This document shows positions 16,533-25,500 of a stretch of 48,712 bases of DNA, piece by piece. The notes under the pieces are model-generated. The model saw only the letters and a program-made list of their open reading frames with translations, did no database searches and had not been told where the DNA came from. The DNA comes from Mesorhizobium sp. B2-7-1 (GTDB taxonomy: Bacteria > Pseudomonadota > Alphaproteobacteria > Rhizobiales > Rhizobiaceae). The DNA lies in the NCBI RefSeq assembly GCF_006440735.1, contig NZ_VFUA01000042.1, positions 1-48,712 on the forward strand. The letters run 5' to 3'. The first letter of the stretch is position 1, and every line of letters begins with the position of its first letter. The translations under genes and the position numbers were made by a program.

Positions 16533-18183
16533 AGACCACCCTCCCCTCGAACCAGGTCGTCAGCACTTTTGTGTCGGCGAGATCGTCGGCCGGCGTCTCC
16601 AGCACGTTGCGATCGAGCACGATGAGATCGGCCGATTTGCCGATCTCGATCGAGCCGACGGTGTCGGCGAGGCCGATGGCGCGGGCGGAATTGATGGTGA
16701 AGATCTCGAGCGCCGTGGCGACGTCGATCGCCTGCTCCGGCCAGAGCGCGGCGCCCGGAAACTCACCGCTCGGGTTGCGGCGCGTCACGAGGCCTTCGAT
16801 GCCGTCCCATGGATCGGGATTCGGCATCACCGGCCAGTCGGAACCGCCGGCAAGCAACGCGCCGGCGGCGAGCAAATCCCTGTTCGGCCAGAAACGCAGC
16901 GCGCGCGCCTCGCCCATGGTCTGCTTGTGGCCTTCGAGGAAGCTCGTCGGATACCACAGGAAGGGCGAGAGATCGGCGACGACGCCAAGCTCGGCGAAGC
17001 GGGCGATGTCGTCCGGCGCGATGTAGCTCGCATGCGCGATGTGATGCATCACCGTCGTCGAGCCGTTGAAGGAGCGCACGACATCGATCGCGTCGAGCGC
17101 CTGGCTGACGGCGGCATCGCCGGCGCAGTGGATCTTCACGCCGAGGCCGAGCTTCTCGCATTTGCCGACCCACCGGATCAGCTCCGGCACGGTGACGATG
17201 GTCGAGCCGCGGAAGCAGCAGCCGAGCACCGGGTCCTTGGTGTAGGGCTCGTGGAAGGCGGCGGTGCGGGCGCCCGGCACGCCGTCGAGGAAGATCTTTA
17301 CGAAATCCGGCTTGGCGTGAACGCCGCGATATTGCTCACGCAGGGCGATCAGCTCGTCGCCGGCAATGCCGAACATGAAGGACGGCTCGACCGCCGGCAT
17401 GGCCGAGACGGACCAAGCGGTCAGCTCGCCGCGATCGTCGAGGCCCTTCAGCGCCGCGAGGATCGGCTGCATGGCGGCGGCGTCGAGGAATGCGGTGACG
17501 CCGTAGGAGTTGAGCGTCGCGATCGAGCGCGCCATCGCGGCGCGGTCCATCTCTTCGGTGTAATGGCCGGACTGCGCGATGGTGCGCTCGACGATGCCGG
17601 CGGCGGATTCGATCATCATGCCGGTCAGCGCGCCGGTCGCCGGATCGCGGCCGATCGAACCCTTCTCCGGATCGGGCGACGAAGCGGACAGGCCGGCTAG
17701 GCCAAGCGCCTGCGAGTTGACCCAGCGGTTGTGATAGGTGTCGTCGCGCAGCATCACTGGCCGACCCTGGCTGACACGGTCGAGCACCGCCAGCGCTTCC
17801 AACCGATTGAGCTTCGGCAGGAGATCGCTGCCCCATTGGCCACCGATGATCCAGGAGCCTTCCGGCGCCTTGGCCGCCGCCTCGCCGACGCGCGCGATCA
17901 GCGTGTCGAAGCTCGCGGTCGGCGGGAAGCGCAGTTCGAAAAGCTCGGCCTGGCCGCCCATCATCAGATGCGCATGCACGTCGACGATGCCCGGCATCAT
18001 CATCGCGCCCTTGAGATCGACGACGCGGGTGGCGGTGCCTGTCAGCGCGGCGACATCGGCGCCCTCGCCGACCGCGACGATGCGGCCGCCCTTGACGGCG
18101 ACGGCCGAGGCCCAGGGCCGCCTGCGGTCGAGCGTATAGATGCGGCCATTGGTGAAAACCAGGTCGGCACTTCTGTCGGGCAT
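16519..18183 (-). CDS. metal-dependent amidohydrolase (Amidohydro_3, YtcJ-like)
   Basis: The 554-residue product begins LVFTNGRIYTLD and has the metal-site H70-x-H72 in GIVDVHAHL, a later KIHCAGDAA and GSDWPVMP with the catalytic Asp region. The family includes N-substituted formamide deformylase and other hydrolases of amide or imide bonds, so cleaving an amide substrate imported by the adjacent transporter is plausible. ATG 18183 is preferred over the frame start at 18219 because GTGGAGGAG lies 6-7 bp before it. It overlaps the COG0523 GTPase gene by 14 bp. It has no signal peptide, so it is cytoplasmic. Confidence 0.9.
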   Translation of the reverse strand: MPDRSADLVFTNGRIYTLDRRRPWASAVAVKGGRIVAVGEGADVAALTGTATRVVDLKGAMMMPGIVDVHAHLMMGGQAELFELRFPPTASFDTLIARVGEAAAKAPEGSWIIGGQWGSDLLPKLNRLEALAVLDRVSQGRPVMLRDDTYHNRWVNSQALGLAGLSASSPDPEKGSIGRDPATGALTGMMIESAAGIVERTIAQSGHYTEEMDRAAMARSIATLNSYGVTAFLDAAAMQPILAALKGLDDRGELTAWSVSAMPAVEPSFMFGIAGDELIALREQYRGVHAKPDFVKIFLDGVPGARTAAFHEPYTKDPVLGCCFRGSTIVTVPELIRWVGKCEKLGLGVKIHCAGDAAVSQALDAIDVVRSFNGSTTVMHHIAHASYIAPDDIARFAELGVVADLSPFLWYPTSFLEGHKQTMGEARALRFWPNRDLLAAGALLAGGSDWPVMPNPDPWDGIEGLVTRRNPSGEFPGAALWPEQAIDVATALEIFTINSARAIGLADTVGSIEIGKSADLIVLDRNVLETPADDLADTKVLTTWFEGRVVYERA

Positions 18184-18251
18184 TTTTTCTCCTCCACTCC
18201 CGCCGGCCGGCACCTCCACGCGCCAACGGACAGGCGAAACTTCAGATCACG

Positions 18252-19025
18252 TCACACCGCCCTGTTTTGCGTCGGCGCACGGCCGCCGCCATCCGCGACC
18301 AGCACCGCGCCGGTGACGAAGGACGCTTCGTCGGACGCAAGGAACAGGCAGCAGGAGGCGATCTCTTCAGGTTCGGCGATGCGGCGCAAAGCGATGCGGT
18401 TGGTCAGCGCCTTGAACTCGTCCTCCGGCGTCGAGCCGTTGGCGCCTGCGGCGACCTTCATCTCGTAGACGCTCATCGGCGTGCGCACCCAGCCAGGCGC
18501 CACCGCGTTGGCGCGGATGCCGTCGACGCCATGCGCGAAGGCAAGCGAGCGCGTATAGGAAACGAGCGCCGCCTTGCTTGCCGAATAAGCGGCGTTCTGG
18601 CCGCTGGCGTTGAAGGCGCCGACTGAGGCGATGTTGACGATCGCGCCGCCGCGCGCCTTGAGCATCGGGAGTGCCGCGCGGCAGACCATCATCGCGCCGG
18701 TGACGTTGACGGCAAAGCTCTTCGCCCAGGTCTCGTCGCTCAGTGTTTCCGGCTCGTCGAGGATCATGACGCCGGCGGCGTTGACGACGATATCGAGGCG
18801 CCCACCACAGGCTTCGATCGCGCGGGCAATATCGCCGGCGTCGGTGATGTCGCCGCGCACGGCAGTGCCGCCACTCGCCGTGGCCGCTTCCTCCAGCACC
18901 TCGCCGCCATGGCCGAATGCGACGATTTTCGCGCCGTGGCGGCCGAACAGCTCGGCGGTGGCGCGGCCCATGCCGGTGGCGGCGCCCGTCACCAGGGCCG
19001 TGCGGCCTTCCAGGCGGCGGCTCAT
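18252..19025 (-). CDS. short-chain dehydrogenase/reductase
   Basis: A classical SDR of 257 residues. It has cofactor motif TGAATGMG (13-20), NAAG (82-85), catalytic S134, Y147 and K151 (YSASK), and the usual PGWVRT loop. It would oxidise or reduce an alcohol/keto group with NAD(P). Its ATG overlaps the stop of the preceding SDR gene by 4 bp (ATGA), so the two are translationally coupled and may catalyse consecutive steps. The substrate is unknown. Confidence 0.9.
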   Translation of the reverse strand: MSRRLEGRTALVTGAATGMGRATAELFGRHGAKIVAFGHGGEVLEEAATASGGTAVRGDITDAGDIARAIEACGGRLDIVVNAAGVMILDEPETLSDETWAKSFAVNVTGAMMVCRAALPMLKARGGAIVNIASVGAFNASGQNAAYSASKAALVSYTRSLAFAHGVDGIRANAVAPGWVRTPMSVYEMKVAAGANGSTPEDEFKALTNRIALRRIAEPEEIASCCLFLASDEASFVTGAVLVADGGGRAPTQNRAV

Positions 19026-19819
19026 GCGAGCCCCCAGTGCCGCTCGACGGCATATCCGGTCTCCGGCAAGGTCGAGCCGCCGTCGACTACGATGGTCTGG
19101 CCGGTGGTGTATTTCGCCTGGCTCGAAGCGAGATAGAGCATCGCGTAGGCGATGTCGTCGGCCTCGCCGAGACGGCCCATCGGGATGAACTGCCCCAGAC
19201 GGTCAGCCACCTCAGGCTTGCTCATCGTGCCGCGCCCGGGCTTGGCGATGAAGCCCGGCTCGACGCCGTTGACGGTGATGCCGTCGCGCGCGAACTCGAA
19301 GGCGGCGCCACGAATGAAGGCGTTGACGCCGGCCTTAGCCGCCGAATAATGCGCGCCGCCGGCTATCGCCACGCGCGCCGAGACCGATGAAGTGACCAGG
19401 ATGCGGCCGAAGCCGTTGGCGCGCATCGCAGGCGCTGCCGCCTGCGCCAGCCAAAAGCAGGCTTTTAGATTGATAGACAGCGCCTCGTCGAGCTTGTCCT
19501 CGTCGAGCTCCTCGACCGATGCCCAGGGGCAGCCGCCGGCATTGTGGACGACGATGTCGAGCCGGCCCGATTTGCGCACAACATCGCCGACCAGCGCGTG
19601 CAGCGCCGCGCGATCCAGCCCGGCAAGCGTGACGGCGCGGGCGGAGAGGTCGCGCGCCGACAGTTCGGCGGCAAGCGCCTCGGCGACGTCGAGCGTTCGA
19701 TTGGCGATCACCACCGAGGCGCCGGCCTCGGCAAAGCGGGTGACGATTGCCGCGCCGATCCCGCGCCCGCCGCCGGTCACCAGCGCCACCTTGCCCGAGA
19801 GGTCGAACGGGGTCGCCAT
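19022..19819 (-). CDS. short-chain dehydrogenase/reductase
   Basis: The second SDR of the operon has 265 residues, with TGGGRGIG (15-22), HNAG, S145, Y158 and K162 (YSAAK), then the substrate loop EPGFIAKPGRG. It begins 3 bp after the aminotransferase stop. It is only moderately similar to the following SDR, so the pair probably act on different intermediates rather than being recent duplicates. It may handle the carbonyl left by transamination, which is inference from gene order. Confidence 0.9.
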   Translation of the reverse strand: MATPFDLSGKVALVTGGGRGIGAAIVTRFAEAGASVVIANRTLDVAEALAAELSARDLSARAVTLAGLDRAALHALVGDVVRKSGRLDIVVHNAGGCPWASVEELDEDKLDEALSINLKACFWLAQAAAPAMRANGFGRILVTSSVSARVAIAGGAHYSAAKAGVNAFIRGAAFEFARDGITVNGVEPGFIAKPGRGTMSKPEVADRLGQFIPMGRLGEADDIAYAMLYLASSQAKYTTGQTIVVDGGSTLPETGYAVERHWGLA

Positions 19820-19822
19820 CGC

Positions 19823-21217
19823 TCAGACGACGCCCGCGCCGCCGACGAGATCGACGAAACGGCCGAAGACCTCCGTGTGGCGGTCGACATCGGCCGGCAA
19901 CGTCGCCGGGCACATCAGGAACATGGTGTGGAACGGCGTCACCAGTATGCCTTCGTTCATGTAGAAGGCGTGCAACAGCGTCTCGAGGTCGCCACGCCGG
20001 CCGGCGATGACGTCGGCGCCGCTACGCGGCGAGTTCGGCATGAACATGATCTCGGCGCGAGCGCCGGTCTGCGTCACATGCCACGGCAATCTGTTGTCGG
20101 CGATGATTTTGCGCGCGGCCTCGGCAAGGCGCGTGGCGTTGGCGATCATCAGCTCGAAATTGGCCGGCGTCAGCACCTCTTCCAGCACCGCGCGCATGGT
20201 GGCGAGGGTGAGCGCGTTGCCGGCCAGCGTGCCGCCGATGCCGAGATGCGCCGACTGGCGCACGCGCGGATTGACCATCGGCACGATCTTCCAAAGCCGC
20301 TCGGCGATAGCCTGCGAGACGCCGAAGATGCCGGCCGGAATGCCGCCGGCGATCGCCTTGCCAGCCACCAGTATATCCGGCTCCAGCCCGTGCAGCGCGG
20401 TGTAGCCGCCGGGGCCGCTGGAGATGGTGTGCGTCTCGTCGATGATCAGCACCGTGCCGGTGCGGCGGGTGATCTCGCGCAGTGCCGTGTGAAAACCATC
20501 GGCGACCGGTATCATGCCGAAATTGGTCATCAGCGGCTCGGTCAGCACGCAGGCGACGTCGCCATGCGACAGCGCTTCCTCGAGCGCCGCGACGTCGTTG
20601 AACTCGACCACCCGGGAGACGGCCGAATGGTCGACGCCGTTCGGGTGGATCATGTTGCGCATGCCGATCTTGCCGTCGCGGATCTCGACATGCGCCTCCT
20701 CGACGCCGCCGTGATAGCAGCCGGAAAAGACCAGCACCTTGGGACGGCCGGTGATCATGCGCGCGATGCGGATGGCGCCGCGATTGGCATCGGTGGCGGA
20801 CGTAGTCAGGGTCCAGTAAGGCAGGCCGAAGCGGCGCGTCAGCTCGGCGCCGACCCAGAGGCTGTCCTCGGTGGGCAGCATCATCGTCGTGCCGTTCTGC
20901 AACTGGTGGAGCGCCGCGCGCGTCACCGCTTCGGGCGCGTGGCCGCACATGCCGCCGGTGTCGCCAAGCGCGAAGTCGACATAGTCGCGGCCGTCGATGT
21001 CGCGGATGTGCGCGCCACGCGCCGAAGCGGCATAGACCGGGAAGCCGCCGGCCCAGCGGCGCATCCAATGCGACGGCCCGCCATAGAGGAAATGCGTCTT
21101 GCCCTCTTCCCAGGCAGCGGCCGAGCGCGGATGCGTGTCGAGGAACCGCGCCTGCTCGCGGTCGAGCAAGTCTTCGATCGTTGCGGATTGCAAAGCGGTC
21201 TTGCTGGCGGCCGTCAC
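19823..21217 (-). CDS. class III PLP-dependent aminotransferase (GSA-aminomutase-like)
   Basis: First gene of the operon, 464 residues. Fold-type I motifs are clear: SGCYHGG for phosphate contact, IIDETHT with the PLP-pyridine Asp, and the Schiff-base lysine K287 in LVAGKAIAGG. FALGDTGGMCGHAPE near residue 87 resembles the glutamate-1-semialdehyde aminomutase branch, but the catabolic setting argues against tetrapyrrole synthesis. It probably removes or moves an amino group of the imported substrate. It is divergent from the IclR gene at 21376 across 158 bp that hold the likely control sites. Confidence 0.88.
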   Translation of the reverse strand: MTAASKTALQSATIEDLLDREQARFLDTHPRSAAAWEEGKTHFLYGGPSHWMRRWAGGFPVYAASARGAHIRDIDGRDYVDFALGDTGGMCGHAPEAVTRAALHQLQNGTTMMLPTEDSLWVGAELTRRFGLPYWTLTTSATDANRGAIRIARMITGRPKVLVFSGCYHGGVEEAHVEIRDGKIGMRNMIHPNGVDHSAVSRVVEFNDVAALEEALSHGDVACVLTEPLMTNFGMIPVADGFHTALREITRRTGTVLIIDETHTISSGPGGYTALHGLEPDILVAGKAIAGGIPAGIFGVSQAIAERLWKIVPMVNPRVRQSAHLGIGGTLAGNALTLATMRAVLEEVLTPANFELMIANATRLAEAARKIIADNRLPWHVTQTGARAEIMFMPNSPRSGADVIAGRRGDLETLLHAFYMNEGILVTPFHTMFLMCPATLPADVDRHTEVFGRFVDLVGGAGVV

Positions 21218-21272
21218 GGCGCTGAACTCTCCCTGACGCGCAAAATTTCGGGGCGCGTAGCCGTTCCCAATC

Positions 21273-21289
21273 GGTTCACTATTCGAACC
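21273..21289. promoter_or_regulatory. candidate IclR operator in the divergent promoter region
   Basis: GGTTC-N7-GAACC is an inverted repeat of the size IclR-family dimers bind. It lies midway between the aminotransferase and iclR starts. Part of it (TTCACTATTYG) recurs upstream of the second iclR gene at 44306, so it could also hold promoter elements of the iclR genes. Confidence 0.45.
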
Positions 21290-21332
21290 AGTGTTTTGTA
21301 TGTTATAGGCACACTGAAGGCAGAAAGGGCGC

Positions 21333-21362
21333 CTGTCAAGTTAATTCACATGCGAAGTATCT
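21333..21362 (+). promoter_or_regulatory. 30-bp leader block shared by both iclR genes (copy 1)
   Basis: The block starts CTGTCAAGTTAATTC and ends AAGTATCT, 13 bp before the iclR ATG. It matches 44358-44387, before the second iclR gene, at 26 of 30 positions, though the surrounding DNA differs. This suggests a conserved autoregulatory operator or transcript leader. Confidence 0.5.
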
Positions 21363-21375
21363 TGGAGAACGGACG

Positions 21376-22122
21376 ATGAGCACGGTGGGCAAGGCGGTGT
21401 CGCTGCTGGAGCTGTTCACGCTGCACGAGCCGGAGATCGGCCTCTCAGACCTCGCCCGCCGCGCCGGCCTCGACAAGGCGACCGCCAGGCGGCTTCTGAT
21501 GGCGCTTGCCGCGCACCGGCTGATCGAGCAGGAGCCGCGGAGTCGCCGCTACCGGCTGGGCGCCGGCCTGTCGCGGCTCGCCCGCATCCGCGACGCGCAT
21601 TTCCCCTTCGTGCGGCTGGCCGCGCCGGTCATTCGCGAGCTGTCGCTCGAAACCGGCGAGACGGTGCATCTGTCCGAGTTCAGCGCCGGCGCGCTGCTGA
21701 CGCTGCATGTCGAGCTGTCGGCCAAGGCCAACCGCGTCAATGTCGATGTCGGCCAGGTGCTGCCGCTGCATGGGACGGCGTCGGGCATCGCCTTCCTCGC
21801 CGCCTCGCGCCTGGAAGCGGTCGGCGCCTATCTGGAAAAGCCGCTGCAGGCCTTCACCGCGTTCACGATGACCCAGCCGGATGACCTTGTGAAAGCCATC
21901 GCGCTTGCCGCTTCACGCGGCTATTCGCGCAGCGCCCAGGGCTATGAGGAAGGCGTGCACAGCATAGGCGCGGCCATCCTCGGCGCCGACGGCCAACCGA
22001 TCGGCACGCTGGCCGTCGCCTCCCCCGTCTCGCGCGTCGACGACGCGACAGCGGCCGGACAAGGCGAGGCGGCAGTCAGGGCAGCCCGGCTGATCTCGGC
22101 GCGGCTGACCGGCGAGGCGTGA
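21376..22122 (+). CDS. IclR-family transcriptional regulator
   Basis: The 248-residue regulator has an N-terminal winged helix-turn-helix (about 5-65, LSDLARRAGLDKATARRLLMAL as recognition region) and a C-terminal IclR effector-binding domain (GETVHLSEF, VLPLHGTASGIAFLA, GYSRSAQGYEEGVHSIGAAI). GGAGA lies 8 bp before the ATG. It is divergent from the aminotransferase-SDR-amidohydrolase-Liv operon and very likely controls it. It is a clear paralog of the IclR protein at 44408: both begin MSTV-KA-SLLEL and share blocks throughout. Confidence 0.92.
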   Translation: MSTVGKAVSLLELFTLHEPEIGLSDLARRAGLDKATARRLLMALAAHRLIEQEPRSRRYRLGAGLSRLARIRDAHFPFVRLAAPVIRELSLETGETVHLSEFSAGALLTLHVELSAKANRVNVDVGQVLPLHGTASGIAFLAASRLEAVGAYLEKPLQAFTAFTMTQPDDLVKAIALAASRGYSRSAQGYEEGVHSIGAAILGADGQPIGTLAVASPVSRVDDATAAGQGEAAVRAARLISARLTGEA

Positions 22123-22189
22123 AACGCCGGGCGCGTTCGAAGCTTCGTATCCCTGCTTTCCTCATTCTTAACCTATCCGATTCGAGTTA

Positions 22190-22258
22190 TGAACGTCGTT
22201 CATTTTTATGTTGAACATCGTTCAAGATGTGCTATGTTGCGTATATGAACAATGTTCA
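22190..22258. promoter_or_regulatory. three 13-bp palindromic operators TGAACNNNGTTCA upstream of aas
   Basis: Perfect palindrome arms occur at 22190-22202, 22212-22224 and 22246-22258, with central bases GTC, ATC and AAT. Centre-to-centre distances are 22 and 34 bp, near two and three helical turns. A possible promoter, TTGAAC (22211-22216) with a 16-bp spacer and TATGTT (22233-22238), overlaps the middle site, so binding would repress. TetR-family dimers typically use such sites. No tetR gene is in the window. Confidence 0.7.
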
Positions 22259-22328
22259 CTGGATTGTATCCGGCCTGAAACAGACCGCCTCCGATCCGGC
22301 TTAACGCTGAAACGAAAGGATCATATCG

Positions 22329-22460
22329 ATGCTCGCCGACAGCCATGCCCGCAAACAGTCGAGTGCCTGGAAGGCCTGGAGACCGATCATGGACGACAGA
22401 TTCCATGCACCAAGAACAAGAAACAAATGGATTGGCATCAATCGCAGTAACGAAGCTTAA
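22329..22460 (+). CDS. possible 43-residue leader ORF upstream of aas
   Basis: An ATG with AAAGGA 8 bp upstream opens a 43-codon frame ending TAA. The peptide is basic and Trp-containing (SSAWKAWRPIMDDRF), with no membrane segment or recognisable domain. It lies downstream of the operators and before aas, so it could be a small protein or a leader peptide. The only support is the ribosome binding site and the frame. Confidence 0.3.
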   Translation: MLADSHARKQSSAWKAWRPIMDDRFHAPRTRNKWIGINRSNEA

Positions 22461-22548
22461 CCGCTTCCCGCTAAACAAGGCTCAAACCGCGCAAGTGTCC
22501 GCCCAGTCCTGCCGGATTGCCAGACGGCCTTGCCCAATGGAAATTGCC

Positions 22549-25500
22549 ATGAACACCCATCTGATGATGTCGCGGCGCTTCGCGCCTCTCTTCTGGACGC
22601 AATTCCTCTCGGCCTTCAACGACAATTTCCTGAAGAACACGCTGGTGTTCCTCATTCTCTTCACGCTGGCGAAGGATCAGGCCGCATCGCTGGTGACGCT
22701 GGCCGGCGCCATTTTCATGGCCCCCTTCCTGCTGCTTTCGGCGCTGGGCGGCGAGATCGCCGACCGCTTCGACAAGGCGCTGATCGCGCGGCGGCTGAAA
22801 TTCACCGAGATCGCCGCGGCCGCCGTGGCCGTTGTCGGCATCGCCTTGTCCTCTATTCCCGTGCTGATGACGGCGCTCTTGATGTTCGGCGTCATCTCGG
22901 CGCTGTTCGGGCCGATCAAATACGGCATCCTGCCGGATCATCTCGAGCGCAAGGAATTGCCCAAGGCCAATGCCTGGATCGAGTCGGCCACCTTCGCGGC
23001 GATCCTGGGCGGCACCATCGCCGGCGGCGTCGTCTCCGCCGACGGCATCGGCGTTTGGGTGTTCGGGCCGATCATGATGGCCTTGGCCGTCGGCTGCTGG
23101 TTCGTCAGCCGCTACATCCCTTCCACAGGCTCGGCCGCCCCGAACCTTGTCATCGACAAGAACATCTTCCGTTCGACCTGGCGGCAAGTCAGCGACCTGC
23201 GCACCGACACGCGCATCTGGCGCGCCGGCCTGATGACCTCGTGGTTTTGGCTGGTCGGCGCCATCGTGCTTTCGATCCTGCCGGCAATGATCAAGGATTC
23301 GCTCGGCGGCAACGAGATCGCGGTCACCGCCTATCTTGCCGTGTTCGCCGTCTCGATCGCCATCGGCTCGGCCATCGCAGCCTGGATGTCGCAAGGTCGC
23401 ATGGTGCTCCTGCCCGCGCCGGTCGGCACGGCGCTGCTCGCGCTCTTCGGCCTGCATCTGGCCTGGACCATCGGCAGCATGCAGCCCTCGCCTCGGGCCG
23501 AGACGCTTTCCGCCTTCTTCGCCGGGCCGAACACCATCCGTGTCGCCATCGACCTCGCCGGCATGGCCATTGCCGCCGCCTTCCTGGTGGTGCCGACTTT
23601 CGCCGCCGTGCAGGCCTGGTCGCCCGAGGCACGCCGCGCCCGCGTCGTTGCCGCGGTCAGCATCGTCAATGCCGGCTTCATGACCGTCGGCGGGATCCTC
23701 GTCGCGGCGATCCAGGCCGCTGGCGTCTCGATCGCGGGCATCCTGTTCGGCCTCGTCGTCGCCAACGCGATCGCCGCCTGGCTGATGCTGAAATTCCTGC
23801 CGACCAATCCGTTCCGCGATTTCGTCTCGATCCTGTTCCGCGCCTTCCTGCGGCTGGAGGTCGAGGGCATCGAGAACCTCAAGGCGGCCGGCAAGGCGCC
23901 GATCCTGGCGCTCAACCATGTCAGCTTCCTCGACGGCCCGCTGGCGCTGACGCTGACCGACGAGGAGCCGGTCTTCGCCATCGACTACGCGATCGCCCAG
24001 GCCTGGTGGATGAAGCCGTTCATGAAGCTTGCCCGCGCTTTGCCGCTCAATCCGGCCAAGCCGATGTCGACCCGCACCCTTATCAAGATCGTGCAGGGCG
24101 GCGATCCGCTGGTCATCTTCCCGGAAGGGCGCATCACCGTCACCGGCGGCCTGATGAAGGTCTATGATGGCGCCGCAATGGTCGCCGACAAGACCGGCTC
24201 GATGGTGGTGCCGGTGCGCATCGACGGGCTGGAGAAAAGCTACTTCTCGCGGCTCTCCTCGCAGCATGTGCGCCGCCGCCTGTTCCCGAAGGTCAAGGTG
24301 ACCATCCTGGAGCCGGTGAAGCTCGAAGTGCCGCAGGAATTGAAGGGCCGCCAGCGCCGCGCCGCGGCGGGCTCGGCGCTCTACCAGGTGATGTCGGACC
24401 TCGTCTTCCGCACCCAGGACATCAACAAGACCGTTCTGGAGACGATCATCGAGACGGCCAACGAGCGCGGCATGAAAGAGCTCGCCGTGCAGGATCCGGT
24501 CACCGGTTCGCTGAGCTACGGCAAGCTGCTCACCGGCGCCGCGGTGCTCGGCGAGAAGTTCGAGCACCTCTATCGCGACCAGCAGACGCTTGGCATCATG
24601 CTGCCCAACGCCAACGGCGCCTGCGCAGCACTTCTCGGCGTCATGTCGGCCGGCAAGGTTCCGGCGATGATCAACTTCACCGCGGGCGCGGCGAACATCC
24701 TGTCGGCCTGCAAGGCGGCCGAGGTGCGCACCGTGCTCACCTCCCGCGCTTTCGTCGAACAGGCAAAGCTCGGGCCGATGGTCGAGGAGATCGGCCGCTC
24801 GGTCGACATCGTCTGGCTCGACGACCTGCGGGCCACGATCGGCCTCAAGGACAAGCTGCTCGGCCTGCTGCGCAAGGCGACGCCGCGGGTGGCGCGCAAG
24901 GCGGACGATCCGGCGGCAATCCTGTTCACCTCGGGCTCGGAAGGCACGCCGAAGGGCGTGGTGCTCACCCACCGCAACATCCTTGCCAACGCCGCCCAGG
25001 CTGCCTCGCGCATCGACTTCCATTCGGGCGACAAGGTGTTCAACGTGCTGCCGATCTTCCACTCCTTCGGCATGACGGCGGGCACGGTGCTGCCGCTGAT
25101 CTCGGGCGTGCCGGTCTATTTCTACCCCTCGCCGCTGCACTACCGCATCGTGCCGGAACTGATCTATGCCTCGAACGCGACGATCATCTTCGGTACCGAT
25201 ACGTTCCTCGCCGGCTATGCCCGCACGGCGCACCCTTACGACTTCCGTTCGGTGCGCTACTGCTTCGCCGGCGCCGAGCCGGTCAAGGCCGCGACGCGCA
25301 CGACCTATATGGAGAAATTCGGCCTGCGCATCCTGGAAGGCTATGGCGTGACCGAAACCGCGCCGGTGATCGCCATCAACACGCCGATGTACAACAAGTC
25401 GGGCAGCGTCGGCAAAATCATGCCCGGCATGGAGTACCGGCTGGAGCCAGTGCCCGGTGTCGACGAGGGCGGCCGGCTGTTCGTGCGCGGCCCCAACGTC

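Noticed and set aside
14031..16625. 864-codon plus-strand frame opposite the binding-protein and COG0523 genes
   Set aside because: It is an antisense shadow. The minus-strand proteins have complete motifs, and the plus frame has none.
19544..21379. 611-codon plus-strand frame reaching into the iclR promoter
   Set aside because: It is an antisense shadow of the aminotransferase and SDR genes, with no ribosome binding site or protein-like composition.
22190..22258. The GAAC/GTTC palindromes as LexA boxes
   Set aside because: Alphaproteobacterial LexA uses direct repeats GTTC-N7-GTTC, and the Gram-positive box has a 4-bp centre. Here the centre is 3 bp and the gene is lipid-related.
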